Positions 19,301-32,197 of a DNA stretch of 64,000 nucleotides are shown here, piece by piece (position 1 is the stretch's first letter; each line of letters starts with the position of its first letter). The notes under the pieces are model-generated. The model saw only the letters and a program-made list of their open reading frames with translations, did no database searches and had not been told where the DNA came from. Made by a program: the position numbers and the translations under genes. Location: NCBI RefSeq assembly GCF_036884655.1, contig NC_088327.1:13339001-13403000 (forward strand). Direction: 5' to 3'. The DNA is from Musa acuminata AAA Group (lineage: Eukaryota > Streptophyta > Magnoliopsida > Zingiberales > Musaceae).

Positions 19301-22300
19301 CTCTTTTTTCAGTTGTGAACCAAACACCAAGAACAGAAACAGAAATCTAACATTTTGTTTAGAGATAAAACATTTCTTTTTTGATTGGGAATATTCATAT
19401 TTGTTTGACAAATGATTACATCTGATCAGATTTTATAAGTCTGTTCCATGTCAAAATAATTCTTCCAGCTACATAATTTAGAATTTTTTCTTTAAATTGA
19501 ATTAGCAATATGATGTAGTCAATTATGGTAAACCGGTGTAGTATATACAAAGTTACATACATAGACGTAAGTCAAAAACATACATAGGCAAATGGGCGCA
19601 TATCTGCATTATGAAGAACTCATGATATGCATGATAGCATAACTGTGGAGCCATACCTTTGCATCCTTACCAAACCCCTTCAGAAACTTCATTTGTATGT
19701 ATCCATTCAGACCCAAGAGAGGTAACAAAACTAGGATTATCAGAGAGAGTTGCCAATTTGCAATAAAAGCAATCAGCAATCCAGCAACCAATGTTGTAAT
19801 GTTCTCAACAATTAATCCAAGTGCATCACCAACAAGACTCCTGACTGTAGCTGCATCTGCTGATAGCCTTGCGCCAATTGCACCGCTAGAATTCTCAGGA
19901 TCATCAAACCATTCTATCTCCATGTTAACCACCTTCTGAAACGTCATTAGCCTAATCCTCCTTATCAACTTGGATCCTGCAATGCCAAAGAAGTATGATC
20001 GAGCTGGAAGGGAAAATAATGCCACCCCACCAAATACCAAGAACAGTAATGACCAAAAATTAGAATCCCTTTTGAGCTTCTGTGGTGGCTGGTAAAATGC
20101 ATTAATTACATTTGATAAGAGCATTGCAAACATGGGAAACATGACCCCATTAGCAATGGCTGCAACTGAGCCGAGAATCAACACTGGGATCTCTGGTTTA
20201 TTAAGATAAGCTAGGCGGCGGAGAGGCACTTCTTTTGAACCTTCAGTAGGAATTTTAGGATCTACTTTCTCATATGTACTATCTTGGACATCAACTCCTA
20301 CATGCAAACCAACAGGCAATTGGAACGAGTGGCGGCCGCTGTGTCTACCAGATGATCCATGGCTAATTGAGTGATGAAAGGACAATATTTTGCCTGAGGA
20401 CCGTGCTGAACCATTCCACACATCAGATTTGTCTAAACGAGGTCCACTTTTAATATCTTCATCCCGGTTCACTTCTTGCAGTTGTATCAGTTGGCTATAA
20501 GCTCCATTTGGATTCTTCAGGAGCTCTGTATGTGAACCTGGAAGCAGAAATGTTAACATTTATGTGAGTTAAATAAGCTGAATTTCTTTTAAGTTGGATA
20601 TTGCCAAATTTCCTCTTGAACAAGAGTAGAAAAGTATGCCAGCTTAATTATGGTCAATCAGTAGAAAGGAACTATATTTACCTTTTTCAACGATTGATCC
20701 TTGATGTACAACGGCAATGGTGTCAGCGTTTCTGATGGTACTCAGACGGTGTGCCACTATAACAGTAGTACGATTTGCCATGATTCTATCAAGTGCCTCT
20801 TGTACTATCCTTTCAGATTCTGCATCAAGTGCACTTGTAGCCTCATCCAAAAGCAAAATACGAGGGTCCTTCAGAATTGCCCTAGCAATGGCAACTCTTT
20901 GTTTTTGACCTCCAGATAATTGAGTTCCATGCTCTCCAACCATGGTGTCAAGACCCTGAATGTGATGTGTGTCATCCGTTAAGCCATTTCAAACAAAAGT
21001 ATTCATATATCAGAACAAGAAACAGAAAAGACCCTCAGTCTTTAACATCTAAGAAGTGTGTACGAAATGCAATATTCGCCCAGTTCCATCAAACTGACAA
21101 AGAGGATGATATTGTGCAGAATAGTACTACTGATGTCAACATAATCCATCAAACTGAGTTGTAAAATGGAAGCTCTTAATCAACATATTCTTACCTTAGG
21201 CAACTTATCTATGAATTTGGCAGCATTTGCAATCTCTGCTGCAGCTCTAATTTCTTCAACAGATGCACTATCCTTGCCATAGGCGATGTTGTCTCTAATA
21301 CTAGTAGCAAACAGGACTGGTTCCTGAGTCACAAGTCCAATTTTCCCTCTAATCCACCTGAGTTGAAATTCCTTGATGTTTATGTGATCTATGAGAACTT
21401 CACCAGCCTGTGGATCATAAAACCTCTCAATCAAACTTATAACTGTTGACTTTCCACTTCCACTTTCACCAACCAATGCAAGAGTTGTTCCTTGCTGAAT
21501 AAAAAGAGAAAATCCAGAAAAGATCTGTTCATCTGGTCTTGCTGGATAACTAAAATAAACATCATTAAATTCAATTTCCCCTCGAATATCGTCAAGTTCC
21601 TTTCCATTGGCATCATAAGCATCAATTTCTGGCTTTCGGTTTATTGTCTCAAACATCTTATATGCAGCAGCTTGTCCTGCTGCAAATGCTTTCATGCATG
21701 GTGCTATTTGGCCTAATGAGCTGCAGAATTGGATCAAGATACTTAAGTTTAAAAATGTTAAGTATCGGCCATGATTATATAAATATGGAAAAGGATTAAA
21801 GTTCCTCACTTTTACAATGAATTCTTGATGTTTGTAAATGCAGCAGAATGAAAAGGTGAATCAAGCAATTGAACAAAGTTGCAACTTCTATTATTTTCGA
21901 AACCTTTCTTTTTCCTTTTCTATTCATTCAAGAAACTTCACAATCTTATTGATATCTGGAATAAGTGGATACTATGTTTACATTCAAATCCCTTAATTAG
22001 AGTCTACTTCAGAGTTCTGATGTCAGTTCTTCATTCTTATTTCTGCGATGTATCAGAATATTCACGTTTCCATTCATGTTAATTTACAGGCCAAGAATCA
22101 ATTCCAGGGATATTATTTTCCTTAAAAAATGAAATTTAATTTAGAGCATATTTATTTGCTGTTTCTATCCGATAAAGCTCATATTTATATTGCTTGTTCA
22201 TTCCCGGAGAAACAAAACAAAGATTTCAGTCAATGTAGTAGAAATTACAAAATCTTTCATTTAATTTGTAACTAAATATAAAATTAAACAGGTTTACCAT

Positions 22301-24437
22301 TAGTTATCAGTCAATCATACTAAAAGACAGATGCTATATCTATTTAAATTACATGAAGTCTTCATTTCCATGAAGAGATCTTAGAATTTGTAAATTGTTA
22401 GAATCAGATTACAAATTACCTAGACATACTCATATCTGCATATTTACATGTATTAGAAAATCAACAATTTTTACATGTATCAGGAAAGGAATATTCATTA
22501 TTATCATGATTTCTTCATGTTACTGTGTTGCAGTTTTCATAAATTTTTATGTATGTTGCATGGTTTTAAATTGGGATCTACAGAGAAACTAGTATATTGA
22601 AAGACAGTTCACACAAAGAAAAAACAGGAAACTTTCATGGCGGCGGCATTTTTAGACTAGTGCATAGAAGCATTACAATATTTCACCATGCCATCAGAGC
22701 TTGCTACTATCCAAGTCAAAAATAAAAAGGATATATCCAACTATATCCCAAAATATGACAACACTAATTATTCATCATTAAAGTATAAACTATAAAAGCA
22801 ACTTACAAGGAGCCAGTGAGGATTGCAAATATCACATTGATGACCTTGCCACCAGTGTAACCTTTTTGCAGTATCAACTTTGCTCCATACCATGTTCCCA
22901 ATGAATACCCGGCAAACATGAAAAGCATGACTGTGCCAAGACTTATTCCAGAAACCAGACTCTCTTGAACACTGGCATTGTATGCATTCACCAAAGACTT
23001 CTCATACTTCTTTACTGCTCGTATTTCCCCGGTAAAAGATGCAACCTGAATAAAGTCAGACTTGATAAGAGTAACGTTTTCAGGCATAATACTGTTCTTT
23101 CATGCTTCCACATCTGTGATAAGAGCAAAACTTACTGTCCTAATTGACCCAATTGTCTGCTCGACGGTCGCTGCAGCTTCTCCATAAGCTGCTTGTCCCA
23201 ATGATGCCATCCTGGCCACAATAATGGCCATGACTCCTCCAGCAACCACCAAGGGGGGGATGGTGCACAGCATGACAAGGGTGAGAAGCCACCCTTGGGC
23301 AAATGCGACTATGAACCCTCCAAAGAATGTCGATGTTAGCTGAATGAATTTACCGACCTGTAAAATTGTCAGAAACAAATTACGAAGGAAAAGGATAACA
23401 TAGCAATGGTAAACAACTTGAAGCAACCGAATGGACATGTACAAATGTCATAGCTGAAAAACAACTTGGAATAGGTACCTTCTCGCCCATGGCGTCCTGA
23501 ATAAAAACAGTATCTCCAGACATCCTCTCAACAACTTCACCTGTCTTTGTTTCCTTGTCAAAGAATGCTATTTCTTGCCTTAGAATGGTTTTCAGGTACA
23601 AGTTCCTTATCCGGGCAGACTGCCTTTCCCCAGTAGCCATCCAGCAAGCTACCTCTGATGGAAATCAGAAATCTCAGCCATCACTAATACATTGTAAGAA
23701 CAGAACTGAATTTATAAATCATATGGCCCCAATAGATGAAGTATTCTTACGAAGGAAAGATGCCACGCCTGCTCCAACTGCTAGGTAGACAAATTCCAAG
23801 GCTACCTGAGTGTGATTAAATCATCAATCACTTAATAGTTCTAAGGAGGTAGAATTCATGAGCGTTTACTTCTTTTTTGTTCAAAAAACAGAAAAGAAAC
23901 ATTAATTCAGCGATACGGAGATACTAACTCCAAAAATATCTAGCAGGAAGAGGAAAAAGGTGCAAAGCATTTTGTCAAATGAGAAGTAGGCATCATGGAA
24001 GAATCCCAATTATTACTTTTAGCTAATAATGATAAACCATCAAAAGTGCTCTCCTGAACTTCCATTGTGGTCACAATTCTCAAGTTCATGGTTGAAGAAC
24101 CAATATTAACTTAAGCCGAGTATGATGATGAAGAACTTACCTTGGAAACTCTACGAAGGACATCATGTATGTCCGAAGCTCCTCCAAAGGACTGGATCAA
24201 ATCCCCGAACAGAACGGTCATGAGAGGTAGAGCAAGCCCATTCCCCAGCGCACCAAGTGATCCCACGACCATCAGAATCACATCCGTGGAGTCCGCAAAC
24301 GAGAACAGCCGGTAGAATGGGACAGTAAATTTGGTCTCATCTTGATTCTTGTTCTTCCCACGGGCTTCCAACTCCCGCTTATCAGAAGAACTCGCAACTG
24401 GCTCATGTGACGCAGAATTGCTTGAGGATGCACTCAT
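16387..24437 (-). CDS. ABCB full transporter, ABCB4/11/21 group
   Basis: Complete gene, 12 exons: 24141-24437, 23751-23805, 23479-23654, 23136-23357, 22807-23045, 21195-21720, 20682-20955, 19657-20537, 18960-19226, 18062-18325, 17251-17544, 16387-16740. Phases agree; 3849 nt, 1282 aa, normal for P-glycoprotein/MDR-type plant exporters. Layout TMD1-NBD1-linker-TMD2-NBD2. NBD1: Walker [10 protein letters not shown] (about 414-422), signature LSGGQ (518-522), Walker B ILLLDEAT, switch His in VAHRL (H574). NBD2: Walker A about 1073-1081, LSGGQ 1178-1182, [13 protein letters not shown]. No catalytic residue is missing. Relatives pump auxin or alkaloids across the plasma membrane; the best match from memory is the Arabidopsis ABCB4/11/21 clade, but the substrate cannot be read from sequence. 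Intron 5 (21721-22806) is the longest. The first exon and 5' flank are duplicated at 34.2-37.1 kb. Confidence 0.94.
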
Positions 24438-26250
24438 CTCTTATTCCGCCGGACTACCCTTCTTACCTGGAACAAGACAGTGAACAGTCTCTTAAAATGA
24501 AATCAAACAATAGTGCAGTTCAAAGGGAAAGGTGATGATGTACAAGACTTGATAGATTTCGCAAGAAAAAACACGCTTTGGCTCAGCAGAGACTCAAAAG
24601 GTGGCGGCGTGATGAACACCGAGGCAAATCAAGTCCAGACAAAGAATGATGCAGGGAGAACAACCATCTGTATGTAAAGCTGTCACACACAGGCAATCAG
24701 ATACTCAACAAACCTAAGTAGGAAACCCATCACTGCTTTACAGCAAAAGCTAGCATATGTTCTTTGCCTTGGAATCCAAGCTTGATATCCAAACGCAGTC
24801 GAATCTTTTCAACTCGGGGTCGACAGGATTCACTGCAATCGGACGGAGATTTGCTCGGGTGGATTGTGCTTGGGGATGACAATTAGCACGTTGGATAGTT
24901 TCTTGTCTTCGTACGTTTCCCACTCCTCGGTTGGTTGGTTGGTTGTGCACCCCACAGTAAACCACACTTAGCCTCTTTACAGTGTAATTATTAGTTTGGA
25001 TAGTAATGGGGTCTGACCAAATCCTCCCACTGATTACTTGACCACTTTATCATGAGATTCTTTCTATTTTTCTTATTTTTTTTAGTTTGTTTATTGCACA
25101 CTAAGTTTTCATTGTAAAATAAGATCTTATAAATGTCTTGACAAATTGAAGCCTAAAAAATGTATGATGACAAAATAGGATTATGAATATTTTGATTGTT
25201 ATACTTTTGTGTTAAATACTTATATGTTCTTATCTTATTAACATTTATATATGGATAATAGGTGTTAGCATATTGATCCTTTCCAAACTTTGTGTTAGCG
25301 AGTCTCATAAATTTTTTTCGATAGTTATAAGATAATTATCACATTTCATATGTCTGTTTAAGATTAAGTAGTGGGTTTATTAAAATGAGCAATGAAGATA
25401 TATGATAAACACAAAATAATATTGTAAAGAAATGTTAAGTGTCAAAATATAAATAACCATAGGAAAGATTGCTGCTATATATATACTCATAAAATAAGTG
25501 GTTTTCATATTTTTCTACGTAAATTTAAGTTTAGAATATATATATCATTCTCAAATAACATAAGAAACTTTCCCATACATCTATCCACTTGACGCATATC
25601 AGCTCAAGCCGTATGCTCTCCACTGCCAAGCTCTTCCAAGAAACAAGCAGTTTGGTCCGGTGGTGTGTGAGTTGGAGCGCACAAGGCTCACTTTCCATCG
25701 CGCAGGTGCTCCCCATTTCATCCTTCTCTAGTGGCCTCACTATGAAATGAAATGTATGCATGCATGAAGTCGCAGAAGAAACCAGCAGTCAAGCGATTAA
25801 CACAAGGAGGAACAGTTTCTCTTCATGATGAAATCAGGGATCCACATGCTTAGCTTTCATGTCTGTGATCGTAGCAAAAGAAATCATTCGGATAGATATG
25901 TTTCTGACGCTTGTCGAGTGTTATCCTAGTGGAAGAAGAACAAAGCATTGTTTTTGGGCCATTCATCGGTTCCACTTTCTAAAGCCACCGGTGCAACATA
26001 ATTCTTGATGGAGCTCTGTGACTCGTCCAACCTTAAAGCCGCAGAATGTTGGTTGGTGCCCACGTCGGTGCTAACTTTTCTCCTTGTTAATATTGGTTGG
26101 TGAGAGGATGAAAGATGAAGATGATGGAAATATTAAACATGTTCTAGAATCATATATATAACCACTAGTAGAATCCAAGCAACTGGCGAAATAGGAGTTA
26201 ATTGATGCTATCATTGTTCTTCCTCCTAAATCCATATTCATGAGAGGAGG
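24438..26250 (-). promoter_or_regulatory. ABCB 5' flank, duplicated downstream
   Basis: Leader and promoter region of the ABCB gene. A CAG/GTAAG junction near 24468 may be a leader splice site. No protein-coding ORF is convincing. Most of it recurs at 35532-37140: 24440-25270 with 35532-36390, and 25535-26250 with 36420-37140. About 265 bp (about 25270-25535) are missing from the second copy. Confidence 0.7.
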
Positions 26251-27959
26251 AGGATGAAAACATGTTTTGAGCCTGTTATTGCAGAGGTCAAAATGGGTGT
26301 GATGATGTGATGCAGTGAGGTTGGTGCACGCTCTCCCTCATCGGTTGCTATGTCTCCTTCTAATTTGTCCAGTCGCTTCACTTTTCAAGGTGTGCCAACC
26401 TAAAGTACCACTTTCGTGGGATGGTGGGTTGGTGAATTCTGTGCTCACTCAAGTCCATGGCCACCTCAACTCTCGTTGCTTGCAACTTTGGAACAACCAC
26501 TGACTTGATGATCATCCAAACGAAAAGTTATCATCATGTTCGTGTTGGTTTCAGACATGTATATATGTATTCAATAAAAATAATTGAAAATTAGGTTATT
26601 ATTGGTTGAAGTTGCAAATCATCATGCACCAAACTAGATTAATTTTGAAGACATATTAAGAGTCTAATAGCTAAGATTTTAGGGATTACTAAAACCCAAT
26701 CCAAGTGCTTATGATTAGCTTATCTTTTTCATCATTAATTTCGGTGTGAGATCCAATTTTATCTATATTTGTCTCGAACATAATTATTTTAGATATCGTG
26801 GATGATGAATCGATAGACCGATTTAAGGCCTATGTTTATAGATAAAAATTACAATGTATTTTCTCACAAATCCAATGCCAAACAAATAATTCAATTTTTT
26901 TTTTGTCAAAAATCATGGTAATTATGTTGAGATTAGCAATTGATCACATCAAAGATAGAAGAGTGAATAAATTAGTGCATGAAATTGGCTTCTCCCTCAA
27001 TAGATGTGGCCTCTCCCTCAACGGTTTTACGTCAAAAATGATTTCATCGTATGAATGCAGTTTTAATCGTCGAAAATTTTTCGCTGCACTAATTCACCCC
27101 CCCCCCCCCCTCTTAGTGCTCTTGATCCTAACATGATCATCTCCAAAAGTTTCCAAGGAGATGCTAATGCTTCTTATAGTTTGGGTTTTCCTACACAATC
27201 GACGCTCATAAGTTATAGAGCTCCAAAACAATGTTATGCAAGCACACCCCACCCACATAACTCCTATAGTTTCATCTTCTTCCACTCTAATGTGTTTGAA
27301 GTATTATGGCTTATATTCCTATGAAAAGTGCATGATGTGTTACCTCTACCTAATTTCATTAATTTTCTAGAATCTTTACTCAAGTTTATTATATCTAATC
27401 TTAACTTACTTAAAAATGTGTCTTTCCTAAGTGGTAAACAGCAGATTCATTCTCCTCTAATGGCTTGTGCATCCCACCCCATGCACTCTTAACTTAGAAC
27501 ATCTCTTTGTGTTGCATATCCATTTTATTTTCCCATAGCAATTACACCCACTTGAAGTAGGAATTCAACTTTTGCTCAAATATCTCTAGCTGTTGGTGAG
27601 TGATTCAAATTAGACATAATGTTCAAACGAAAAGATGATTTGATGATTTGTTCTTGTTCTTAGTGCATGGCTTGAAAATGATTTTAACATACTATTTTAC
27701 ATCCTGATACCATTTTGAATCAATATTATCTGCAATTCAATCATTATAAGATTTATGGGAGAAAAGATTTTCCATCTTAATATGTGGTGATGTGGTGAAT
27801 GAGCCCTGTTAATTTTTAGATGCTTTATCGTTGCTTCCCATATTAATAATATTGTTAGATGCTTTATCGAAATTATATGTTTTTAATTCTTTCTGATAAC
27901 CTTTTTATATTCATCTCCATACCATCAATTTTATGTGACCATCGTGCCTTGTTTAATTT
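26251..27959. other. Decayed retroelement-rich spacer
   Basis: No gene. Near 27090-27125 the sequence AATTCACC followed by a C run and TCTTAGTGCTC resembles the end of some plant copia LTRs. The rest is AT-rich, and the next recognisable segment is antisense copia reverse transcriptase. Confidence 0.4.
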
Positions 27960-29345
27960 TTGGATAGGATTCTCAGCTATTTGACATAGGTCAACGATGA
28001 TAATGTCATCCATATAAACTTAAGTGTATGTATATCATTTTTATTATCATAAAAATAAAAATAGGCTAAACTTAGAGTTGATAAAATCATTTGACGTCAA
28101 CAACAAGTCAAGTTAGGTATATCAATCTTTGGAGAAGTCTATAAATATCTTTTTATAGTTTATAAATATAATTTGAATACTGAGGGTGAATGAAATCAAA
28201 AGGTTACTGTATAAAGTCACCTTTGGTTAAGGTCCATTATAAGAAATTATTGTTAATATCTAGTTACCATATATGTCAGTGATAATCAAACTCAAGACGA
28301 ATTAAATTATTATTAGTTTAATAACTAGACTAAAAGTCTATGCGAAATCAATAATTGATCATTGGTGAAACATTTTAGCCACTAAACGTGCTTTTTGTCT
28401 AGCAATAGATCCATCTATATTTCATTTAATTTGAAATATTCATTTATACCTTATGATATTTTATGTGAGATGAGATGATACAAGGGTCCATTAGCATTAT
28501 GAAGTAAGGTATCGTATTCATTACATATGATTTTATGCTAGTATGAAGATTTTTGGATTTGAGTGATGGTTGTAGGTTTAGTAGGCTTAAATAGAGAGTT
28601 TATGGTAGTATGGAGATTAATAATTTGACATTATTTGAAGATATTATTTTTGAAATGTGTTATCATGTGATGTCTAGACTCGATAGTATTATTGGGTCGT
28701 ATAGAAGGTATAAGAATTAGTAAAGAGTTACTAACATGTATATAACTAGGCTAATATACTTCAGTATCACTTGATCGAGGAGAGGACAAAAACATAATTT
28801 AAGTACAAAGGGTGTTGCTTCATTGAGCATTGTACAGTGAATTAACAGCAAGGAAGATGAAGAAGTTACAAAAGGAGTGAGGTACGGATTAATATGAGAG
28901 TATAGGTCTAAAGGAGAACTATCGATTAATGTGTTGAGAGGTGCGCTTGAGAGGGTTTGAGATATACTTATATAAATCCAATGATAGATGGTTGCTATAG
29001 TATCTAGTTGAAAAAGCATGATTTTGGAAGGAAATGATAGACTCGATAAAAATAGGATAATATGATGTAACTTTTTGAGTTTAAGGATTATAGTACCAAA
29101 AAATATTATATTTAAGAGAATATCTAATGAAGATACAAGACTTAGATCTTGGTGTTAACTTATGTGAAGCCTAGGGGCATAGCTACGGATAACATAAACA
29201 ATCAAATATTTTAAGTTTTTAAAGGTTTGTGATTTTGTAAAATAGTTTTTCAAATAGTAAATTGTGTTGTAGAATTGAGGTAAGCATATAGTTAACGAGG
29301 TAAGCATATAGTTAACGAGGTAAACTATAGTTTAAAGATTGCTAA
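27960..29345 (-). mobile_element. Ty1-copia fragment, reverse transcriptase region, decayed
   Basis: On the minus strand a broken reading shows copia reverse-transcriptase landmarks: ...SIARQKARLVAK.FHQ (complement near 28380-28430) and YMDDIIIV (near 28000), with several stops. The same sequence family occurs in opposite orientation at about 51480-52720. It is a dead polyprotein remnant. Confidence 0.75.
29277..29318. repeat. Two 20-bp tandem units
   Basis: GAGGTAAGCATATAGTTAAC occurs twice in a row and is followed by a partial third unit. Confidence 0.85.
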
Positions 29346-29369
29346 CCAAAAAGTTAGATAAACTATTCT

Positions 29370-30405
29370 ATCAGAGCCTTCTTACTTCAAGCAAGTCTTC
29401 CTCTTCTTTATTTTTTCTTTCTTGCTACCCCGTTGATATGTTAGTGATTATTATTCCTCTTCCTCGCCCTCCTTATTGTTGCTTTACAACTCTGGATTTC
29501 TGTTTCTCGCTTTCATATTTCTAATATTGCATCGAAAACAAAGATGCAGAAGTCCTCCTTACCAATCTCCTATTACAATATGCTTTATAGCATATCTACT
29601 TTATTGATCTCTCTAATGATAGGCCTATTTCTTTGATGATGTTCTATTGCTATGCAGTTTTGCTTGACGGGCATTCACTTTGCTCTTACACCAATGTCTA
29701 CTACCCAATAGCCGCATCGGCATTCTCATCCCCTTCGTTAATTAGTAAAATCACTAGTGCCTTAGATTTACAGTCGACCTCCTAATGATAGTCCACTACT
29801 GTCAACACTTATAACCAAGAGGACTTAAGAGAGGAAGATAAAGATTACCCTCTTCTACACATCTTAGATCAAATCTTCTCTTGTGTATTTTTCAGATCTA
29901 ATCTTCTCCATCAGATATCCTCTCCTATGCACTTCTTAGATTTGATCTCCTCCAATTGATCATTCAAACCAAATTATTAATTAGCTCTATATTTTTCTTA
30001 TTAGATCATAGCATCTTCTTAGCATATTTTTTTCCTCTATCTAACATCCCAATTATTATTTTCTCATAAAATATAATTTATCTCAATCTACAGTACTTAT
30101 ATATATCAATGTAGAGACTCTAATCACTGCGATCATCATTTGCTAATCTTCTCCTTGGATATGATCTATTAGACTTCATCGGTGGTTCTCTTAGTTGTCT
30201 AATAGAAAAAATCTAAATATTAGGAGAACTCATCCCAATAACAAATTATGATCGTAAATTATAGCTACAATAAGATCATCTTATTCGATCATTCGAACCT
30301 TAGTTACTGTCTTCGTAATACTATTAATCTCTTTGTGTACCACTACAGTAGAAGCATGATCCAGCAATTGGATGTTAAGTCTTTTATCTTAATAAAATAA
30401 AAAAA
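29370..30405 (+). mobile_element. Ty1-copia fragment, leader and gag region, decayed
   Basis: Homologous in order to 45960-46385 followed by 49250-49900. The first part is a pyrimidine-rich leader, and the second resembles a copia gag start (ILRSNN.. TYDRW-like context), but stops are many. It is opposite in strand to the fragment just left of it. Confidence 0.6.
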
Positions 30406-30434
30406 CAATATTATTATTGATTGAATAATAGACA

Positions 30435-30605
30435 AAATTTGAATCTCCTCATTGTAGAACAACCTAATCAGTATTATTATTTGTTGTTCATGGACATGCA
30501 AATAAACAAGTTACAGCAATATACAAATCTTGAATTACTCTCTGTAGAACAACCTGATCAGTATTATTATTTGTTGTTGTTCATGAACATACAAATAAAC
30601 AAGTA
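30435..30605. repeat. Tandem duplication, about 85 bp, 3' of BAHD copy 1
   Basis: The segment GTAGAACAACCTGATCAG..TTGTTGTTCATGGACAT..AAATAAACAAG occurs twice here. It occurs once behind BAHD copy 2 (about 37780-37840) and once behind copy 3 (about 52965-53020). Confidence 0.8.
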
Positions 30606-30720
30606 CAGAGATAGAACAGCGACCTCTTTCTTATTCTGATGACAAGCATGCATGAGACGTTGGACTGGGACATTATTATAGGACTCTTTGAAGGATACGG
30701 AGAACTACATTTCTGCTGGT

Positions 30721-32074
30721 TCAGGCGAAGCCCTTCATCTCTTCCAGGAACGCCTGCATGTGCTCCTTCTCGACGCAATGCGTCATCACCCGAGTCCCCT
30801 TTTGCGGCGCCGGCGGCGCCACGATGATGCCGATCGCCATGATATCCAAGTACGCGAACGGTATAACGTGGAGGGGCTTGCCCCAGCCGTAGTCTACGTC
30901 GAGGAGGCCCAGCCGGGTCCAGTCCGTCACGAAGAGCGAGCTGTACGTGAAGCTGAGCTCGTAGGGGTCGTCTTTGAAGTCCCCGGCGAACCACTTGGCG
31001 AACTCGTCCGGCAGCCTCGCCTTGGCGTCCCTGATGATGCTGATGACGTCGATGAGCTCGGCCGAAGCGATCCTGCCGCTTGAGGCGGTGGCAGTCATCG
31101 GGTAGATGCAGTTGCCGTAATAGCCACCCTCGGGGGGCAGGACCGGGCGCAACAGGTGGCGGGTGTTGGCGAAGAAGCACACGTGCACATCGACGCCGGG
31201 GTCCAGGTTGATGGCGCGCGTTCGGGACTGCCACAGGTTGGAGATGGCGACGTCGAAGGTGGAGCAGCGCTTGCCAGTGAGCTCCAAGTGCCGGGCCTTG
31301 ACGTGATTTATATGGTCAGCGGACAGGTCGACGGTGGCGTCGAGCAGCTTGAAGGAGGGGAACACGGGCGGGCCACCGGTAGGCAGCTTAGGTGGGTTGG
31401 GTATGACCTCCCGGGACCATGCAGGCTCCACGGTGGGATTCGGCAGGCCGCGGGCAATCTCGGCGACGGCGTTGAAGAACTGGGCGATCCCGAGGCCGTC
31501 GCCGATGGCGTGGACGAAGATGAGGCCGACCACGAATCCGCCGCCCGCGAACTCTGTCACCTGAGAGAGCAGTGGAGTGCAGTCTTGTTGTAGTAAGAGG
31601 TCGATCAGATGACCGTACCCATTCATTCTCACTCACTGATCAGCAAACCTAACACGCCACCTGCATCATGAGAGGGAGGTCGAGGGTGTTCATTTCCGGG
31701 CTGGGCTTGGGCAGGAGTGCGTCCTCAGGGATCATGAGTGGGGATTCGAGGTACTTCACGTCCTCCAAGCTGCAGTCCATCTTGGCCTCGACGAACCAAG
31801 CGCCCTCGCCAGTGCAAGCGACACGAACCTCGCCGCTGCCGTCGGGATCGTCCACGAACCTCCCCGCGAAGGGGTAGTACTTCACCAGCGCCTTCGACAG
31901 TGCTTCCCTGATGACCCTGGCCGGCTCCCGGCCGTGCCTGAACACGTGGAGCAACCGCACCGTATACTTGAGGACGGGCCTACGGTCGATGACGGAGAGG
32001 CCGAGCGAGCCCCTCGGCGTCGCCTCGCATGGAGCGACGAAGGACCGGCTTGTTCTGGTCACAGCGAAGCTCAT
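30721..32074 (-). CDS. BAHD acyltransferase, copy 1
   Basis: Two exons, 31661-32074 and 30721-31560, with a 100-bp intron after MMQ; 417 aa. BAHD enzymes use acyl-CoA to acylate alcohols or amines in the cytosol. The catalytic motif is HAIGD (H155-D159) and the structural motif is DYGWGKP (361-367), both in expected places. The N-terminus [22 protein letters not shown] resembles benzyl-alcohol/tryptamine benzoyltransferase-type BAHDs; the substrate is not predictable. An in-frame ATG at 32197 would add 41 residues, but a TATATATGG box (32141-32150) lies inside that stretch, so I take the ATG at 32074. The coding GC is far above the flanks. It is about 90% alike to copy 2 at 37964-39317 by eye, and it is the middle of an ABCB-BAHD duplication region. 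Confidence 0.92.
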
Positions 32075-32140
32075 AGCTGCAGCTATGGACAGAGGACTCT
32101 TGTCGATGTGCCGTATGAGTAGTTGCAGCACATGTGAGGT

Positions 32141-32150
32141 CCATATATAG
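32141..32150 (-). promoter_or_regulatory. TATA box of BAHD copy 1
   Basis: CTATATATGG on the minus strand, 67 bp before the chosen ATG, with an identical element at the same place in copy 2. Confidence 0.6.
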
Positions 32151-32197
32151 TGGTTTGGTGCATGCAAGTTGATGGCTGCCTTTGCTCTGTCTTCCAT

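Noticed and set aside
29277..29318. Short tandem repeats considered as a possible CRISPR-like array
   Set aside because: Only two units without spacers, in plant DNA; simple tandem duplication.
30581..31234. Arg/Pro-rich 217-codon ORF, and similar ones at 37839-38477 and 52987-53580
   Set aside because: Shadow frames of the GC-rich BAHD exons; they appear in all three copies because the DNA is duplicated.
32075..32197. Upstream in-frame ATG extension of BAHD copy 1 (and 39318-39425 in copy 2)
   Set aside because: It contains the TATA box, its frame is broken in copy 3, and BAHD relatives start at MSFAVTR.
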